Shown here piece by piece: positions 12,195-23,578 of a stretch of 64,000 nt of DNA. Each line of letters begins with the position of its first letter. Within the stretch, counting starts at the first letter, position 1. The notes beneath the pieces were generated by a model. It was not told the origin of the DNA, searched no databases, and worked only from the letters and a program-made list of their open reading frames with translations. The stretch is from Flaccisagitta enflata (lineage: Eukaryota; Chaetognatha; Sagittoidea; Aphragmophora), in NCBI GenBank assembly GCA_965153355.1, contig OZ231126.1, positions 70,618,001 to 70,682,000 on the forward strand, in the 5' to 3' direction. The position numbers and the translations under genes were made by a program.

Positions 12195-12784
12195 CAGTAT
12201 GATTCTTTTGAAATGCAACATAAGGAACCTATATATCTCCGCTCCTGAGCATCATAGCAAGATGCGGATTGCACCATTGGATAGAGCACGAAAAACTATT
12301 TTTTCTATGTCTTTTCTGATGACATGATGCAATATGATGTATATCCGCCACCAAGCCAGTAAAAACATTGACATCTTCAACATCTCGAAATTGGCTGCCT
12401 GATTCTCCTTCTAAAAAAGATGAGGAAGATCCGTTGATCAAATAATAGGTGATCATGAGGCCAACTGAATCATGACACAAATATTTTCTAAAGTATGTCA
12501 AGAAAATCACACGGAAGCCCCTTGATTGCTGATTATTTGACCAACTGAACCTCCTCATTCTTTTTGGAGGGAGAATCAGACAGCAAATTTCTTGACATTA
12601 TAGATGTCAATGTTTTTACTGGCATCGTGGTAAACATATGTCATGATGCATCATGATATCAGAAAAAAACATAGAAAAAATAGTTTTTCAAGCTCTATCC
12701 AATGGTGCAATCCGCATCTTGCTACGATGCTCAGGAGCGGAGACATATAGGTTTCTTATGTTGCATTCCAAAAGAATCATACTG
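12195..12784. mobile_element. 590 bp long-TIR MITE, copy 1
   Basis: The arms of about 200 bp are inverted, starting CAGTATGATTCTTTTGAAAT and including CCAATGGTGCAATCCGCATC (right arm). The element is nearly identical in length and sequence to the copy at 48095-48683. Only the right flank is TA here; the left flank is CA, so the left duplication has mutated. ORFs 12229-12558 and 12653-12931 are incidental. Confidence 0.85.
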
Positions 12785-12834
12785 TACAATGTGGGAGATA
12801 AACAGCGAAGACGAGACAAAGCTAGAAAGAGCAG

Positions 12835-12842
12835 GAAGAGAG

Positions 12843-12902
<60 letters not shown>

Positions 12903-12906
12903 AAGA
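12835..12906. repeat. (GA)n microsatellite
   Basis: GA repeats with two interruptions abut the MITE end, grading into GACA/AGAGACA units to about 12990. Confidence 0.9.
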
Positions 12907-13032
12907 GACATGGACAATGACAAAGAGATAGACAAAGAGACAGAGACAAAGACATGACAGGGAGGGTCAGACAGAGGCAAAGACAGAGAGAAAGAAAGAA
13001 ATGCCCAATCTGCACCCACAGATGACTGTCTT

Positions 13033-13232
13033 AATTACGGACACGCAACTCTATAGGAGGCGTTTCACGATCGTCCATCCATCCGTCCATTGGTCCATGA
13101 TGATCGAGTCGAAAAGAGGGAAAACATGAATTTCTGATGCTACTGTTATGATTGTCTGTGTGTGTGAGTGACCGTTGGGTTGGGGAGGATATGGATGAGG
13201 GTTACATGGCCCTCCCCACCTGTCCGCAACAA
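13033..13232 (-). repeat. GGAC-family repeat, TTGCG subtype, minus orientation
   Basis: Read on the minus strand: GTTGCGGACAGGTGGGGAGG, a central part, GGACCAATGGACGGATGGAT, CCTATAGAGTTGCGTGTCCG and a final imperfect hairpin with stem TTGCG against CGTAA. The 5' motif TTGCGGACAGG shares its first bases with the hairpin stem, as in other copies. Confidence 0.65.
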
Positions 13233-13531
13233 TATTGTGACCCCGCGTCATTTGTTTCCTGATTAAATTCCAAAAAGTTTTATCACATTGAAGTTTGGAT
13301 ATCAACTCTAAGACTGGCCTCTGTACAGGAATTGATAGGAAGAGAGAGATCCAGATGGCTGACTTGAGTTTCTACTACCTAGGAAATAATTATAGCTTCA
13401 AGCTTAACCCATCATAACTTGTTCAAAATTGAACAAAAAACTTTTTGCAAGATCTAGAGCAAGCAGAACTCTGTAGTTTAAAAGTTACAGAGGCAAACGT
13501 AAAGTGATGTTAAAGGCCATTTTGCAAAAAA

Positions 13532-13752
13532 ACAAGGCCAGATACACGGCTACCCCAGTCGCCTGCGAGTGGGCAGGGGCCGTAATTGAGGACACCAGAT
13601 CATTTGGGCAGGAGCAGTGAGGCCATAGACCACAAAAACCAAAAAAAAGTAAAGTGTGACGGACGGACGGACGGACGGACGGACGGACGGACGGATGGAC
13701 GGACGGACGGACCAACAAAGCGGGGTGTAGAGTCGCGTGCACGTGACTAAAA
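13532..13752 (+). repeat. GGAC-family repeat, full-length copy
   Basis: ACAAGGCCAGATACACGGCT, AGTCGCCTGCGAGTGGGCAG, GATCATTTGGGCAGGAGCAG, an A-rich block and GTAAAGTGTGACGGACGG lead to about 14 GGAC units, AAAGCGGGGTGTAGAGTCGC and the hairpin AGTCGCGTGCACGTGACT followed by an A run. Confidence 0.9.
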
Positions 13753-14602
13753 AAGGAAAAAAATGTCTTGTCATTGATTGGCATTGTTATGTGTGAAATT
13801 GATGAGTAGAACCATGATATTCATTGCGCTAAGTGGAGGCTGCGTCAGGGAGGGTAAGAAAAAATCAAAAAGTACAAAAGACAAAAATCAACCCCTTTTA
13901 TTCCCAAATGAACAGCTTAATGCATCAAAAAACGTGCATCATATCAATAAATGACAGGACCGTTCTCCTACTGTTTTGTCTTTGACATATCTTAACATTT
14001 TCATCTGTAACTTTTGAACGAATAGAGCTACAGAAATCTGCTTATCTTGATCAAAAGAAAATTTCTCAGAGATCATTTTTCACTAATAGGAAAAGTAAAT
14101 CGTTTAATTCCTTACAATTAAGATGAGGGCTTTAGTTTGAAGCTAAAATTATTTCCGAGGTAGTGCGTAATTTTCCCGTCAATGAACCCCTTCTGAGTGG
14201 ATTAGTCATAACAGTGATTTGGACGTATTCTAGCCAGCTCTATTTTGTGAGTTTACCGTAATCAAACCCAGAATGATTTAACTGTTGATGAAACAATTTC
14301 ACAGTTCACCTGTGGCTGCAAAGTAAGATGTTTGCTCATCATGAAACCTGAATTATGATCAAAGGTGAAGCACTATGTTTAAAGAGAAGCTAAAGGAATG
14401 CTCGTCTATCATCATTTTTCTGGGTGAAGTGCTCAGAGACAGACACACTGAAATACAAAATGACAGTGTCATTATGAAGGCATCTCATGGTATTCTTTGT
14501 ACTTTTGAACAATAATCAATCAACTGCCGACCAAAAAAACCACATAATTTGCGATAAATTCTCAAAAAATGATTGGTGAAATCTGTAGACTTCACAGTTA
14601 CT
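13753..14602. other. Interval with no gene seen
   Basis: AT-rich sequence with stops in all frames and no recognised repeat family. Confidence 0.5.
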
Positions 14603-15023
14603 AGGACTCGCAATAGTTAACTTTAACTAGCTAGTTAACTAGTTAAAATCCTGAAAACCCCTATAGTTAACTACGAAAAATTAACTAGTTAAAACAGTTA
14701 ATGATATTTATGGAAAAATGGGGAAAAATCACCTCTTTTTGCTTCAAATGACATGATTTTTTGTAAATTTTTTTGACATAAAGAAAAAAAATTTGGATTG
14801 TTACACAGAAACAAATGAACTTGGGGATTTTTAACCTCAAACAGCAAAATCACTACCGAAATTGTTGATAGATTTAAGAATTGTAACAATACAATGACAA
14901 TTTTTTGTAAATTTTGCTTTTTGTAAGGGGGAATTTTTACTATTTTAGCTAGTTAACTTGCAAAATTTCTAGTTAGTTAACTATAAACTAGTGAATATGA
15001 AAACCTTAACTATTGCGACTCCT
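14603..15023. mobile_element. MITE-like element with AGGACTCGCAATAGTTAA ends
   Basis: The left end AGGACTCGCAATAGTTAA and right end TTAACTATTGCGACTCCT are inverted with one mismatch. Just inside each lie TTAACTAGCTAGTTAACTAG-type sequences, also inverted. The middle is AT-rich. I see no clear target duplication, so superfamily is open (hAT is possible). Confidence 0.65.
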
Positions 15024-15390
15024 AACATTTACCATTGTATGTGAACTACTTTTATTTAAATTTTTTAAAGAGAAAGAAAAGAGAAAATGGAAAGTTGACC
15101 AAAAAATATGGTTCTTTCACCGAGATGTATATTACACATGTAGCTCATATTACACTGTGCTTTTAAAACAATTCTCAGTGTAAAGTCATATAACTGTGGG
15201 TTTTTATTGCATTTTTGAGCAGTATTGGGATGTAAGAGCATGTAATTAGCAAAAATAAAATCATTCCCCAAGCGCTTTTTGAGTAATCTTCAAAATAGAA
15301 AAAAATTAGACCTATTTGTAATTCAGATTCTAATGAGTTGTATTGGCTCATTTTTTTTTATTCCATATTGTTATTTTAAACATAATCTTA

Positions 15391-15536
15391 TTTCATTTGA
15401 TAGGTCACACTACATGGTTTTATATAGAAATTAGGTTTTCATATTTTGAGCCATCGATACTTTATTATAACGGTGACTCAAAAAATGAAAATTTTAATTC
15501 TTTGCAAAAGTATAGAGTGCGACCTATCAAATGAAA
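15391..15536. repeat. Short inverted repeat TTTCATTTGATAGGTC
   Basis: The 16-base TTTCATTTGATAGGTC at 15391-15406 is exactly inverted at 15521-15536, around 114 bp of AT-rich sequence. It may be a small decayed MITE or chance. Confidence 0.5.
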
Positions 15537-15564
15537 GGGAATTTTGCATAGATTAACAATATTC

Positions 15565-16440
15565 GGGGCCGCTGCCCAAAAAGCCCTATCCTACCTCATC
15601 AAACCCACTTATCCTCATATCAAATCTCAAAGGCCCATCAGCTTTTGGAGGCCCTAAATGAGCCTAGAATCCTAGCCAAAAATCTGCTTTCTTAGGCCTT
15701 AGTCCTTTTGGGCAGCGGCCCCATAGGGACTTATGACCTATGCTTTCTCACATGGGGAATTTCTTCTTCTCCTCTTTCTTCTCCTTCTCCTTTTGGGCAG
15801 CGGCCCCAAAGGGGTCGATGACCTATGCTTTCACACATATTATATATGGCGTATTTTCTCCTCCTCCTCCTTCTCCTTCTCCTCCTCCTTCGCCTTCTTC
15901 CTCTCCTTCTCCTTCTCCTTCTCCTTCCCCCCCCCCACCCAAATCCTAATATGAGGCTCAAATCCCAGTCTCGAGGCCTAAATCCCAGCCTCAAGGTCCA
16001 AGTCATATCCTTGAGGCCCAAATCCCATTCATGAGGCCAAAATCCTATCCTTGTGGCCTAAATCCCAGCCTTAAGCCCCAAATCCCAGTTTTAGGCCCAA
16101 ATTGAAGCCTCAAGGCCCAAAACTCATCCTCAAGACCCAAATCCTATACCCAGGGCCCAAATCTCAGCCTGAAGGCCCTAATCCCAGCCTGAAGACCTAA
16201 ATCCTAGCCTAAAAGCCAAAATCCCAGTCCTAAGGCCCAAATCCCGGCCCAAAATGCCGCCCCTAAGGCCCCAATTCCAATTGCTAGAAGAAGGAGAAAA
16301 TTCCTCATTTGTGTGAAAGCATAGGTCATCGACCCCTTTGGGGCCGCTGCCCTGCTCCCTCCCTCAACCTTAATCACAACCTACTTGGGCAGGGCACGAG
16401 TAACGCTGACCATCTGATGCTTTTGCGACTATTTCTTCTC
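15565..16440 (+). repeat. GCAGCGGCCCC-family elements, GATGACCTATGC subtype
   Basis: A first piece lies between GGGGCCGCTGCCC (15565) and GGGCAGCGGCCCC (about 15710). A fuller element runs from GGGCAGCGGCCCCAAAGG (15795) with GATGACCTATGCTTTCACAC, a CTCCTT tract, and a 20 bp minisatellite of AGGCCCAAATCCCAGCCT type (15945-16265), to the inverted end GTGTGAAAGCATAGGTCATC ... GGGGCCGCTGCCC (16352). A hairpin-bearing tail follows to about 16440 (GCCCTGCTC, GGGCAGGGC, GCTGACCATCTGATGCTTTT). Confidence 0.85.
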
Positions 16441-16473
16441 CTTCTCCTCCTATGTTCCCCCCCTCAACACGTC

Positions 16474-16830
16474 AAGGCCCAAATTCTGCCAAATTCTGCT
16501 GAATTTTGCTAAATTCTGCCAAATTCTGCCAAATTTGCCCAAGTTTGGCCCAAATTCTAGATTTGAGGAACAAGCCATTGCGAACCCTGAATCTCAGCCT
16601 CAACAACAAAAACCAGCCCTGCGATCCAAATCTCAACCCTGTGGCCCAACACCCCAGCCCTATGGCCTCAATCTCAACCCAAAGACCCAAATCCCAACCA
16701 CTAGAAGGAGAAGGAGAAGGAAACAATTCCTCATGTGTGAAAGCATAGGTCATCGGCCCCTGCTCCCTTCCTTAACTTATCACAACCTATTTAGAAAGGG
16801 CATGGGTATGCTGACCATCCAACGCTTTTG
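16474..16830 (+). repeat. CAAATTCTGC array and truncated GCAGCGGCCCC-family copy
   Basis: A 10-11 bp CAAATTCTGC array (16474-16545) is followed by degenerate CCCAAATCTCAACC units. The right end GTGTGAAAGCATAGGTCATC GGCCCC (about 16734-16760) and tail with GCTGACCATCCAACGCTTTT come next. The left end is missing. Confidence 0.75.
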
Positions 16831-17030
16831 CAACATGAACTGAACATAAACATGGCTGTATGATCATAATTGAACTTGGAATGATACTGTGAGGCCAGAA
16901 TCTTAGTCATAACAGGCTCTTAAGATAGTTGGGTTTGGTACAAAATCAGTAAAGATAATTGAAAATCTCACAATTTTAATTGAATCTGTACTTTTTGCTC
17001 GCACACTACTCTTGCACTAGAGTAATATAT

Positions 17031-17281
17031 GTGAGGGACTTTGGATTAGCGGCCACCGGTTCAGCACACTCATCTGACACTCTTTCTTGTCATTGGCACT
17101 TGTAGCAAACAGGTTTGGTTCGATTGTTTTTTTTGAACGGTTTCATGATAATGAAAAGATAGACTTGGTTGTTTTTCATTACTAAGGATAATTGTGATGG
17201 GTCCGGATTAAACACCAGTGAGAGCTCCAAAGGCTCTCATCCTTAGGTAAGGTAGGGTTGAGTAGTAATGTTGTCCAACTT
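17031..17281. repeat. Direct duplication, copy 1
   Basis: From GTGAGGGACTTTGGATTAGC to GTTGTCCAACTTTCAT the sequence recurs at 17580-17859 in the same orientation with very few differences. The second copy carries about 20 extra AT-rich bases near CAAACAGGTT. No gene is recognised; minus-strand ORFs here are short and unsupported. Confidence 0.85.
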
Positions 17282-17579
17282 TCATGTATTTCAGTACCAT
17301 GGTATAGAATGCCGGCGATCCCATATGGTTGATTCTCGATCTTGCCTCTAATGGTATGGTTTTTAACAACATTGCCTTTGATATCTGGATTGTCCTTGGA
17401 TAGCTACATAACCATTTGGTAATTTGTTCGCTATAAATAATAGGGATGTGCTGACTACTTTGAGTCTTTTTATTGTGGGTTGACATGGAATGTTTGAGAA
17501 AATGGTCTCAATCTTTGGAGAAAATTTTGATTTTAAGTTGTGGGTTGCATGAGCCTTTTACGATGGGAAGATTAGATGG

Positions 17580-17859
17580 ATGTGAGGGACTTTGGATTAG
17601 CGGCCACCGGTTCAGCACACTCATCTGACACTCTTTCTTGTCATTGGCACTTGTAGCAAACAGGTTAAAATTATTAATTTTTTCTGTTTGGTTCGATTGT
17701 TTTTTTTGAACGGTTTCATGATAATGAAAAGATAGACTTGGTTGTTTTTCATTACTAAGGATAGTTGTGATGGGTCCGGATTAAACACCAGTGAGAGCTC
17801 CAAAGGCTCTCATCCTTAGGTAAGGTAGGGTTGAGTAGTAATGTTGTCCAACTTTCATA
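17580..17859. repeat. Direct duplication, copy 2
   Basis: Second copy of the 17031-17281 block, about 550 bp downstream. The extra AAAATTATTAATTTTTTCTG segment at about 17667-17686 is an insertion relative to copy 1, or a deletion from it. Confidence 0.85.
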
Positions 17860-18557
17860 TACTGTTAAAAATCCTCTTATTTACATGTTATGACTAGTTT
17901 AATTGAAAATGGAATAAGAATCAGCACTGAAATGATGTTTTGCTCAGATTTGATGAAGTTTTTAGAAGATAAAAATACTCTATGAAAACAGCGTTTTTTG
18001 CGATTTTCCGTGTTTTCTAGCGATTTTTCGGCTCTAGCGATATATCAAAAATAGGCTCTTACATGCAATTTTCGCCCAAATTCGAAATAATTCTGGTGAA
18101 TAAGTACTCTATAAGGATCGGTCTACACACAGAATGGCTCCTTTTTCATGAACAGCGTAGGTGGTATTTCTCATCATACCCTACCTCTAAATGCTCAGTT
18201 CACTTCGAATTGATGTTGTGGCTAGAATATTTGACCCAGACCCATGAAATTTTTACACAAAAAAACGGAGCTTACATGTTTTTTGGATCTTTTTTTCAAA
18301 ACTATTTTTGCACTTTTAGAAGCAGAAAACCATCGTTTTCTTATATCTAATTTGGCATGATACACCCTGTACTTCATGTACAGACATGTAAAAAGGCTGT
18401 GGCAACATTTGTAAAAGAATAAATGGACAGCTGTACATAGCTAATATGTACATTTAACCGTGATAAACAACGCTAACACTCATAAGTTTCATAAATAGAT
18501 AAATAGCGTTACACGGGCAGATACTGATTGCTTCTTTGATGCCCAGAAGAACTTTGG

Positions 18558-18660
<103 letters not shown>

Positions 18661-20150
18661 GGAGAGACAGACAGATAAACTGATGGGCTTATGGACTGAT
18701 CTAGAGACAGACAGACAAACGGACCAATGGACTGACGGAGATTACGTTGTTAGCAGTTGGTTACTGGTTGTCGTCGTAGCCCCAAGCTATGTTAATAGTC
18801 AAAGAGGCTGTTGCTGGTCTGACTCCGCCCCAGCAGACCCTGACCCAAGGTAGTCTATGTAAATAGTACTGGGGGGATCTGGCTAAGAATGGAACTAGCA
18901 AGGAGCATGAGTCAGTAGTCATTTGAACCTATGCGTCGGTAGGACAGACAGACAGATTAAAAGATAGAGCGGACTGGACAGAGCCAGATTTTTATTTCAA
19001 GGCCTGTTATTTTAGATTTTCGTAGTTGGCAGTTTGTTAATTGTTGGATGTTTGGCCCTTGGCTACATAATAGCAGCAAGCACCGGGGTACGTCGGGCTC
19101 CTCGCTACCAAGCCCGGGCGATACGTATTGGGTATTGCATCGGTTTTACAATACTTCCAGGTATTGGGTTTACCCAATACTACCAATCAGTTTTGCAAAA
19201 AATACAATACAATACAATATGGTACAATACGCTACAATTTTTGCAAAAGATTTTTTGTTGGTATGGTATATAAACTCATGATAAAAGAAAATAAAAAAAA
19301 CTAGTTTTGATAAAAAAAAACTTATTAGATACATAATTATTTATATCGATATTCAAATTTTTGAAAAAAAAACTTTCCAATTCCCATTTGAAATATCAAT
19401 CAGGCATGTATGTACATCTTCAAAAAATATTGATGACCCAATATTGATATTCATTCAAAAATGATTATTTTTTAAAAAAATTGTTGGCACAATACCAATA
19501 TTGGAAGCCTCCACCCATTCAGGTTGTAGCACCCATTTCCGAGGCAAAATAGCATCATTGGTGTTTTGACTGACTGTTTATTGCAAAAAAGTTGCATATT
19601 CTTTTGATACCAGGGAGCACTGACACTATTTGTGTGAGGGGTATTACCCAAATTTTCACCGTCGATTTGACTGAGGCAATTTTGGCCTATTTTGGATAAA
19701 AATACCACTTTAGGAAGCAGCAGTAGCACCTAAATGGTCAATTTTATTAATTTTGGGGTGAGGAATTCGAATCTGCCATGAAAAATTACCTAAGATCAAT
19801 GTTTTGCTCAAAATCGCCATTCTTAGGGCCCTGATTGAGCATTAGGCGGCAGTGAGGTCGCCAATGGATGGTAGTTAGGCCGCTCACAGGCGGCCATTAT
19901 CTACAACACGGATTTGTCTGGTTATTATTATTAGATTTGTGTTATGAATTATTGCCTTTCTTTTTCACGCCAAATCAAGTTTTCGTGGAACACAAAATGG
20001 CGAACGCCACTAGTTTTTGTTTCTACTTTCGTATCACACTGTGACAATGAATGATCATATCTCACGTAAATGTATCTCTTTACACGCTTGAACTTCAAAA
20101 GCTTGAATGCATGGCTTTGCATGCAGTTATTGAATGTTTTTGTGGTTGTG
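18661..20150. other. Interval with no gene; CAATAC-rich patch
   Basis: 19110-19260 is rich in CAATAC/GTATTG words (GATACGTATTGGGTATTG, then TTTACAATACTTCCAGGTAT). A possible inverted partner CACAATACCAATATTGG lies at about 19488-19504. It resembles a degraded MITE but ends cannot be set. The rest is AT-rich without coding signal. Confidence 0.4.
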
Positions 20151-20169
20151 TTTGTGGTTGTTGCTGTTG

Positions 20170-20260
20170 TTGTTGGACAGACAAACTGATGTGCTGAAGA
20201 TAAGCAAGAATGAATGGATGGACGAACGGGCGGACAAACAGATGGACGAACGGATGGAAA
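20170..20260. repeat. Degenerate GGAC/GGAT tetranucleotide tract
   Basis: GGACAGACAAACTGATG and GGATGGACGAACGGGCGG resemble the core of the GGAC family, but neither family end is present. Confidence 0.5.
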
Positions 20261-20591
20261 GATTCTTCGAAATTCTCACACGGATTTCTTAAATTTGTTA
20301 GCTGCTCCATGCCGCACATAAAAACGTCTATTCAATTTGAGCATGAAATTCAAATATTGGAAAATTCTTTCAAAAAAAATGTACGAATTTATCGCTGCCT
20401 ACAAAATGGCACTCAAGAATAGATAAAAGGAGAAAAAGTTTTTCTCTAGGAAAAATTGTTTCCTCATTATGCATTGGCACTAATTAATGCAGGTTATGGG
20501 AAATAGAACTATAGATTGATTCCGTTTAACGTTTTTTTTTTCACTCAAAAATCAATTCAGAAATCAAACCATCTTCACAGTATAAGAGTAA

Positions 20592-20830
20592 CTCAAATAC
20601 AGACATGGCACACGAGACGGCATGGCACAAACATAACATGGCATGAAAAAACATAACATGGCATGGCATGGCAAAAACATAACATGGCATGGCACAAACA
20701 TAACATGGCATGACACAAACATAACATGGTATGGCACAAACATATCATGGCATAGCACAAATATAATATGGCATGGCACAAACATAACATGGCATGACAT
20801 GGCACAAACATCACATGGCATGACTTAAAT
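20592..20830. repeat. 21 bp minisatellite (ACATAACATGGCATGGCACA)
   Basis: About eleven tandem copies of a 21 bp unit, ACATAACATGGCATGGCACA plus one base, with shortened variants. Because 21 is a multiple of three, several frames stay open and give His/Cys-rich or Trp/His-rich ORFs that are artefacts. Confidence 0.95.
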
Positions 20831-21050
20831 ATGGTGCAAACATGGAGTGCGTGTTCATTGCTTCCCTTTTCTTCCAATTTTTACCCTCATTACTTCTCGA
20901 AAGAAACGGCACTAACAAACTCGAAACAGAGAAAGAAATATTTGGCACCAGAATATTTGTTGCTTTTTTTCTTTCTTGTTTTGCCAAAATTCGGGTCATT
21001 TTTGCCTCAAGGTCGTAGAAGAAGGAGAGAACGCTTAACGATCCTTTTTT

Positions 21051-21712
21051 GGGCAGCGGCCCCAAAGGGCCGATGTCCTGTAGGACACAGGGGTGAATTT
21101 CCAGACGTCCGTCCATCTGTCCCTCCCTCTGATGCTTCTCAAGCCTCAAATTCCCATTGAATAACATGTAAAATTGACAAAATGCAGCCCTCTCAAGCCC
21201 AAAATCAGCCCTCTCAAGCCCAAAATCAGCCCTCTCAGGCCCAATATCAGTCCTTTTAGGCCCAAAATTCAACCCTCTCAAGCCCAAAATCAACCCTCTC
21301 AGGCCTAAATTCAGTCCTCTCAGGTCCAAAATCAGCCCTCTCAACTCCAAAATTAGCTCTCTGATACCCTAAATTAGCCTTGTCAGGCTAAAAGTCAATC
21401 ATTTCAGGCCTAAAACCAGCCCTCTCAAACCTAAAATCTAATCTATTGTGTTTCAATTCAGCCCTCAAAATCATCATTGATCCTATTCGAGCCCTTGACC
21501 CCTTAAATCAGCCCCTACATGCCTCATTAGTGTGCTTCAATTGATCTAATCAGCCCTTTAATGTGCCTTCTCAGGAGGTCTGGAAATTTATCCCTGTGTC
21601 CTACAGGACATCGGCCCTTTGGGGCCGCTGCCCTGCTCTCACTCAACTCCTTCAGTTGATCACTCCAAGCAGGGCATCGGGTACCGCTGACCATGTGCGA
21701 TCCTTGGATGAC
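21051..21712 (+). repeat. GCAGCGGCCCC-family element, GATGTCCTGTAGG subtype
   Basis: The left end GGGCAGCGGCCCCAAAGGGC plus CGATGTCCTGTAGGACACAG is inverted at the right (CTGTGTCCTACAGGACATCG, then GCCCTTTGGGGCCGCTGCCC, ending about 21633). Between them lie a TCCGTCC tract and about ten degenerate 20-21 bp units of CAAGCCCAAAATCAGCCCTC type. The tail (21628-21712) has stem GCCCTGCT/AGCAGGGC and GGGTACCGCTGACCATGTGC. Confidence 0.9.
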
Positions 21713-21740
21713 TAGTTTGGGTCTGTGGGTTTCAATCTGT

Positions 21741-21772
21741 ATGGAGTGAGTGAGTGAGTGAGTGAGTGAGCG
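21741..21772. repeat. (GAGT)n microsatellite
   Basis: Seven GAGT units directly after the element tail. Confidence 0.85.
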
Positions 21773-22034
21773 AATGACTGAATTATCAAGTGAGGGACTT
21801 GAGCTTGTTTGTGGAGTGAGCGAGGGAATGAGTGAACTCGGCTATCTAGTCAGCTGATGGGCTAATTGGCCAATGGGCTAACTACTTACGTAACGGATAA
21901 GCAACCATCTGACAGACAAAGCACATGAAGATCAATTAATTATTGAGTGACGATGCTTTGAAAAGAATTGGATATACTGGATTAACGGCTAAAAGAGATA
22001 GAATGATAGAAAAAAGACAGTCAGACAGACAGAC

Positions 22035-22155
22035 TAGGGATGTAGAAGCGATTGACCGCTTCCAATTTGGAGGATGGGATAGCTACTAGTATTTGAACTG
22101 TAAAATGGAAGCGGAAGCGGAAGCGGCATAAAAATCGACCGCTTCCATATCCCTA
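22035..22155. mobile_element. hAT-like MITE with 8 bp duplication
   Basis: The ends TAGGGATGTAGAAGCG and CGCTTCCATATCCCTA are inverted. AGACAGAC flanks both sides exactly (22027-22034, 22156-22163). An 8 bp duplication and TAGGG tips fit hAT elements. Because the site is a GACA microsatellite, the duplication could be partly coincidental. Inside, GGAAGCGGAAGCGGAAGCGG is a short hexamer run. Confidence 0.75.
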
Positions 22156-22739
22156 AGACAGACGGAGAAAAAAAGAGAGAGAGAGAGAGAGTGAGAGAGA
22201 CAGACAGACAGACACACAGAAAAAAAAGACAGAGAGACAAGAGAGAAATGTTACAATCGTAATCGTTGTTTCCTCAAGCAAATCATCTTCGGAGATATTC
22301 TTCTAGAACAGGATTTGAAAATGAAACCGGTTCGTCAATGGATCCAAGTTACGATCAAAACCTCAAATCTAACTTTGAATTTTGAAACCAAACATTATGA
22401 ATTTTTGAAAACTTTTTTTCTGCGTTGTCGCACTTATGAAACAAACCCTGCTCATGCAACTTGGAAGGGGTTTCTGTTATTAGGAAGAATTGATTGCAAT
22501 CCCTTGCGAAGATATTGCGGCTTGTCAACACAGGTAACAACTGTATGATTAAAATGAAACTGCTGGCTGAAAGATTTTAATGATTATGAAAGGCAGCTGA
22601 AGTCCCGACGTCTAACTGAAAGATTAGGAAAAAGAAATTGAACCCAGGACACGAAAGACCAGTAAATCAGTCTTCAATAATCGCTACAACTCGATTGGGC
22701 CCTGAAAATCTTTGGTCGTCACCGTTTGATGTGGCAAGC

Positions 22740-22948
22740 TTTTTAGTCGCGTGCTACGTGACTCTACAACCCGCTTTGTCGGTTCGTCCGTCGGTCCGTC
22801 GGTCCGTCCGTCCGTCCGTCACACTTTACTTTTTTGGGGGTTTTGCGGTTTTTGGCCTCACTGCTCCTGCCCAAATGATCTGGTGACCTCAATTACAGCC
22901 CCTGCCCACCCGCACGCGACTGGGGTAGCCGTGTATCGGGCCTTGTTA
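22740..22948 (-). repeat. GGAC-family repeat, full-length copy, minus orientation
   Basis: Reading on the minus strand: AACAAGGCCCGATACACGGC, AGTCGCGTGCGGGTGGGCAG, an A-rich block, GTAAAGTGTGACGGACGG, CAAAGCGGGTTGTAGAGTCA and hairpin AGTCACGTAGCACGCGACT, then A run. Confidence 0.9.
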
Positions 22949-23274
22949 ATAAACCATCCGACCTTTGTTTAGCCGCAGCTGCCGCAGCCACCGTAGCCGC
23001 TTCAGCCACCTCCGCCACGATCGGCCGTATCGTACTACTCCACTTGCGCCGGGCGATCTTTTCCTCTTCCCGGGATTTCTGCTCATTCCATCAACTCACA
23101 ACAGACCATATTTCAATCTTCTCTTTGAACGGTTTTTTCTTGTTTTCGATCTTCCGCGTTGGAAAATAAACAAAGATTTTCACGCATGGTAAAATTGCTA
23201 ATTCAACTTGAGATGATTCAAGGTGAGATGATTATGCAGATGAAGTTTATTATTGGTAATTTACTGGTGAGATA

Positions 23275-23450
23275 CAGTAGGACCCCGCCTAATCGATCCC
23301 ATTCGAACTGAAGATTTTTCATTTTTTTCTCAAGTTCACCTTTACAGAGGGGTGAAATCACATTTTTAACTAATATTTGGGACTTTAGAATGTTGACCTT
23401 TAATGATGGGGAACCTTTAAAAGCGGGTCTGTTATTGCGGGGTTCTACTG
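23275..23450. mobile_element. 176 bp pogo/Tc1-like MITE
   Basis: The ends CAGTAGGACCCCGC and GCGGGGTTCTACTG are inverted with one mismatch and flanked by TA on both sides (23273-23274, 23451-23452). CAGTxGAACCCCGC-type tips with TA duplications recall pogo/Tigger-type elements. ORF 23218-23532 crosses it and is not supported. Confidence 0.85.
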
Positions 23451-23578
23451 TAAGAAGTCGCTTTTCCCCTTCATTGTCATGTTTGGTCAATGCAAAGGTG
23501 TAGTTAGGTGTTGACATCTTCTCTAACTTCAAATAACCGACAGAGGCGTCCCTGGCTATATACTATAGGAATACAAAA

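Noticed and set aside
13650-13720. GGAC arrays as a CRISPR-like array
   Set aside because: Units are 4 bp tandem repeats without spacers, in an animal genome context.
17208-17803. Minus-strand ORFs in the direct duplication
   Set aside because: They differ between the two copies and show no recognisable domain.
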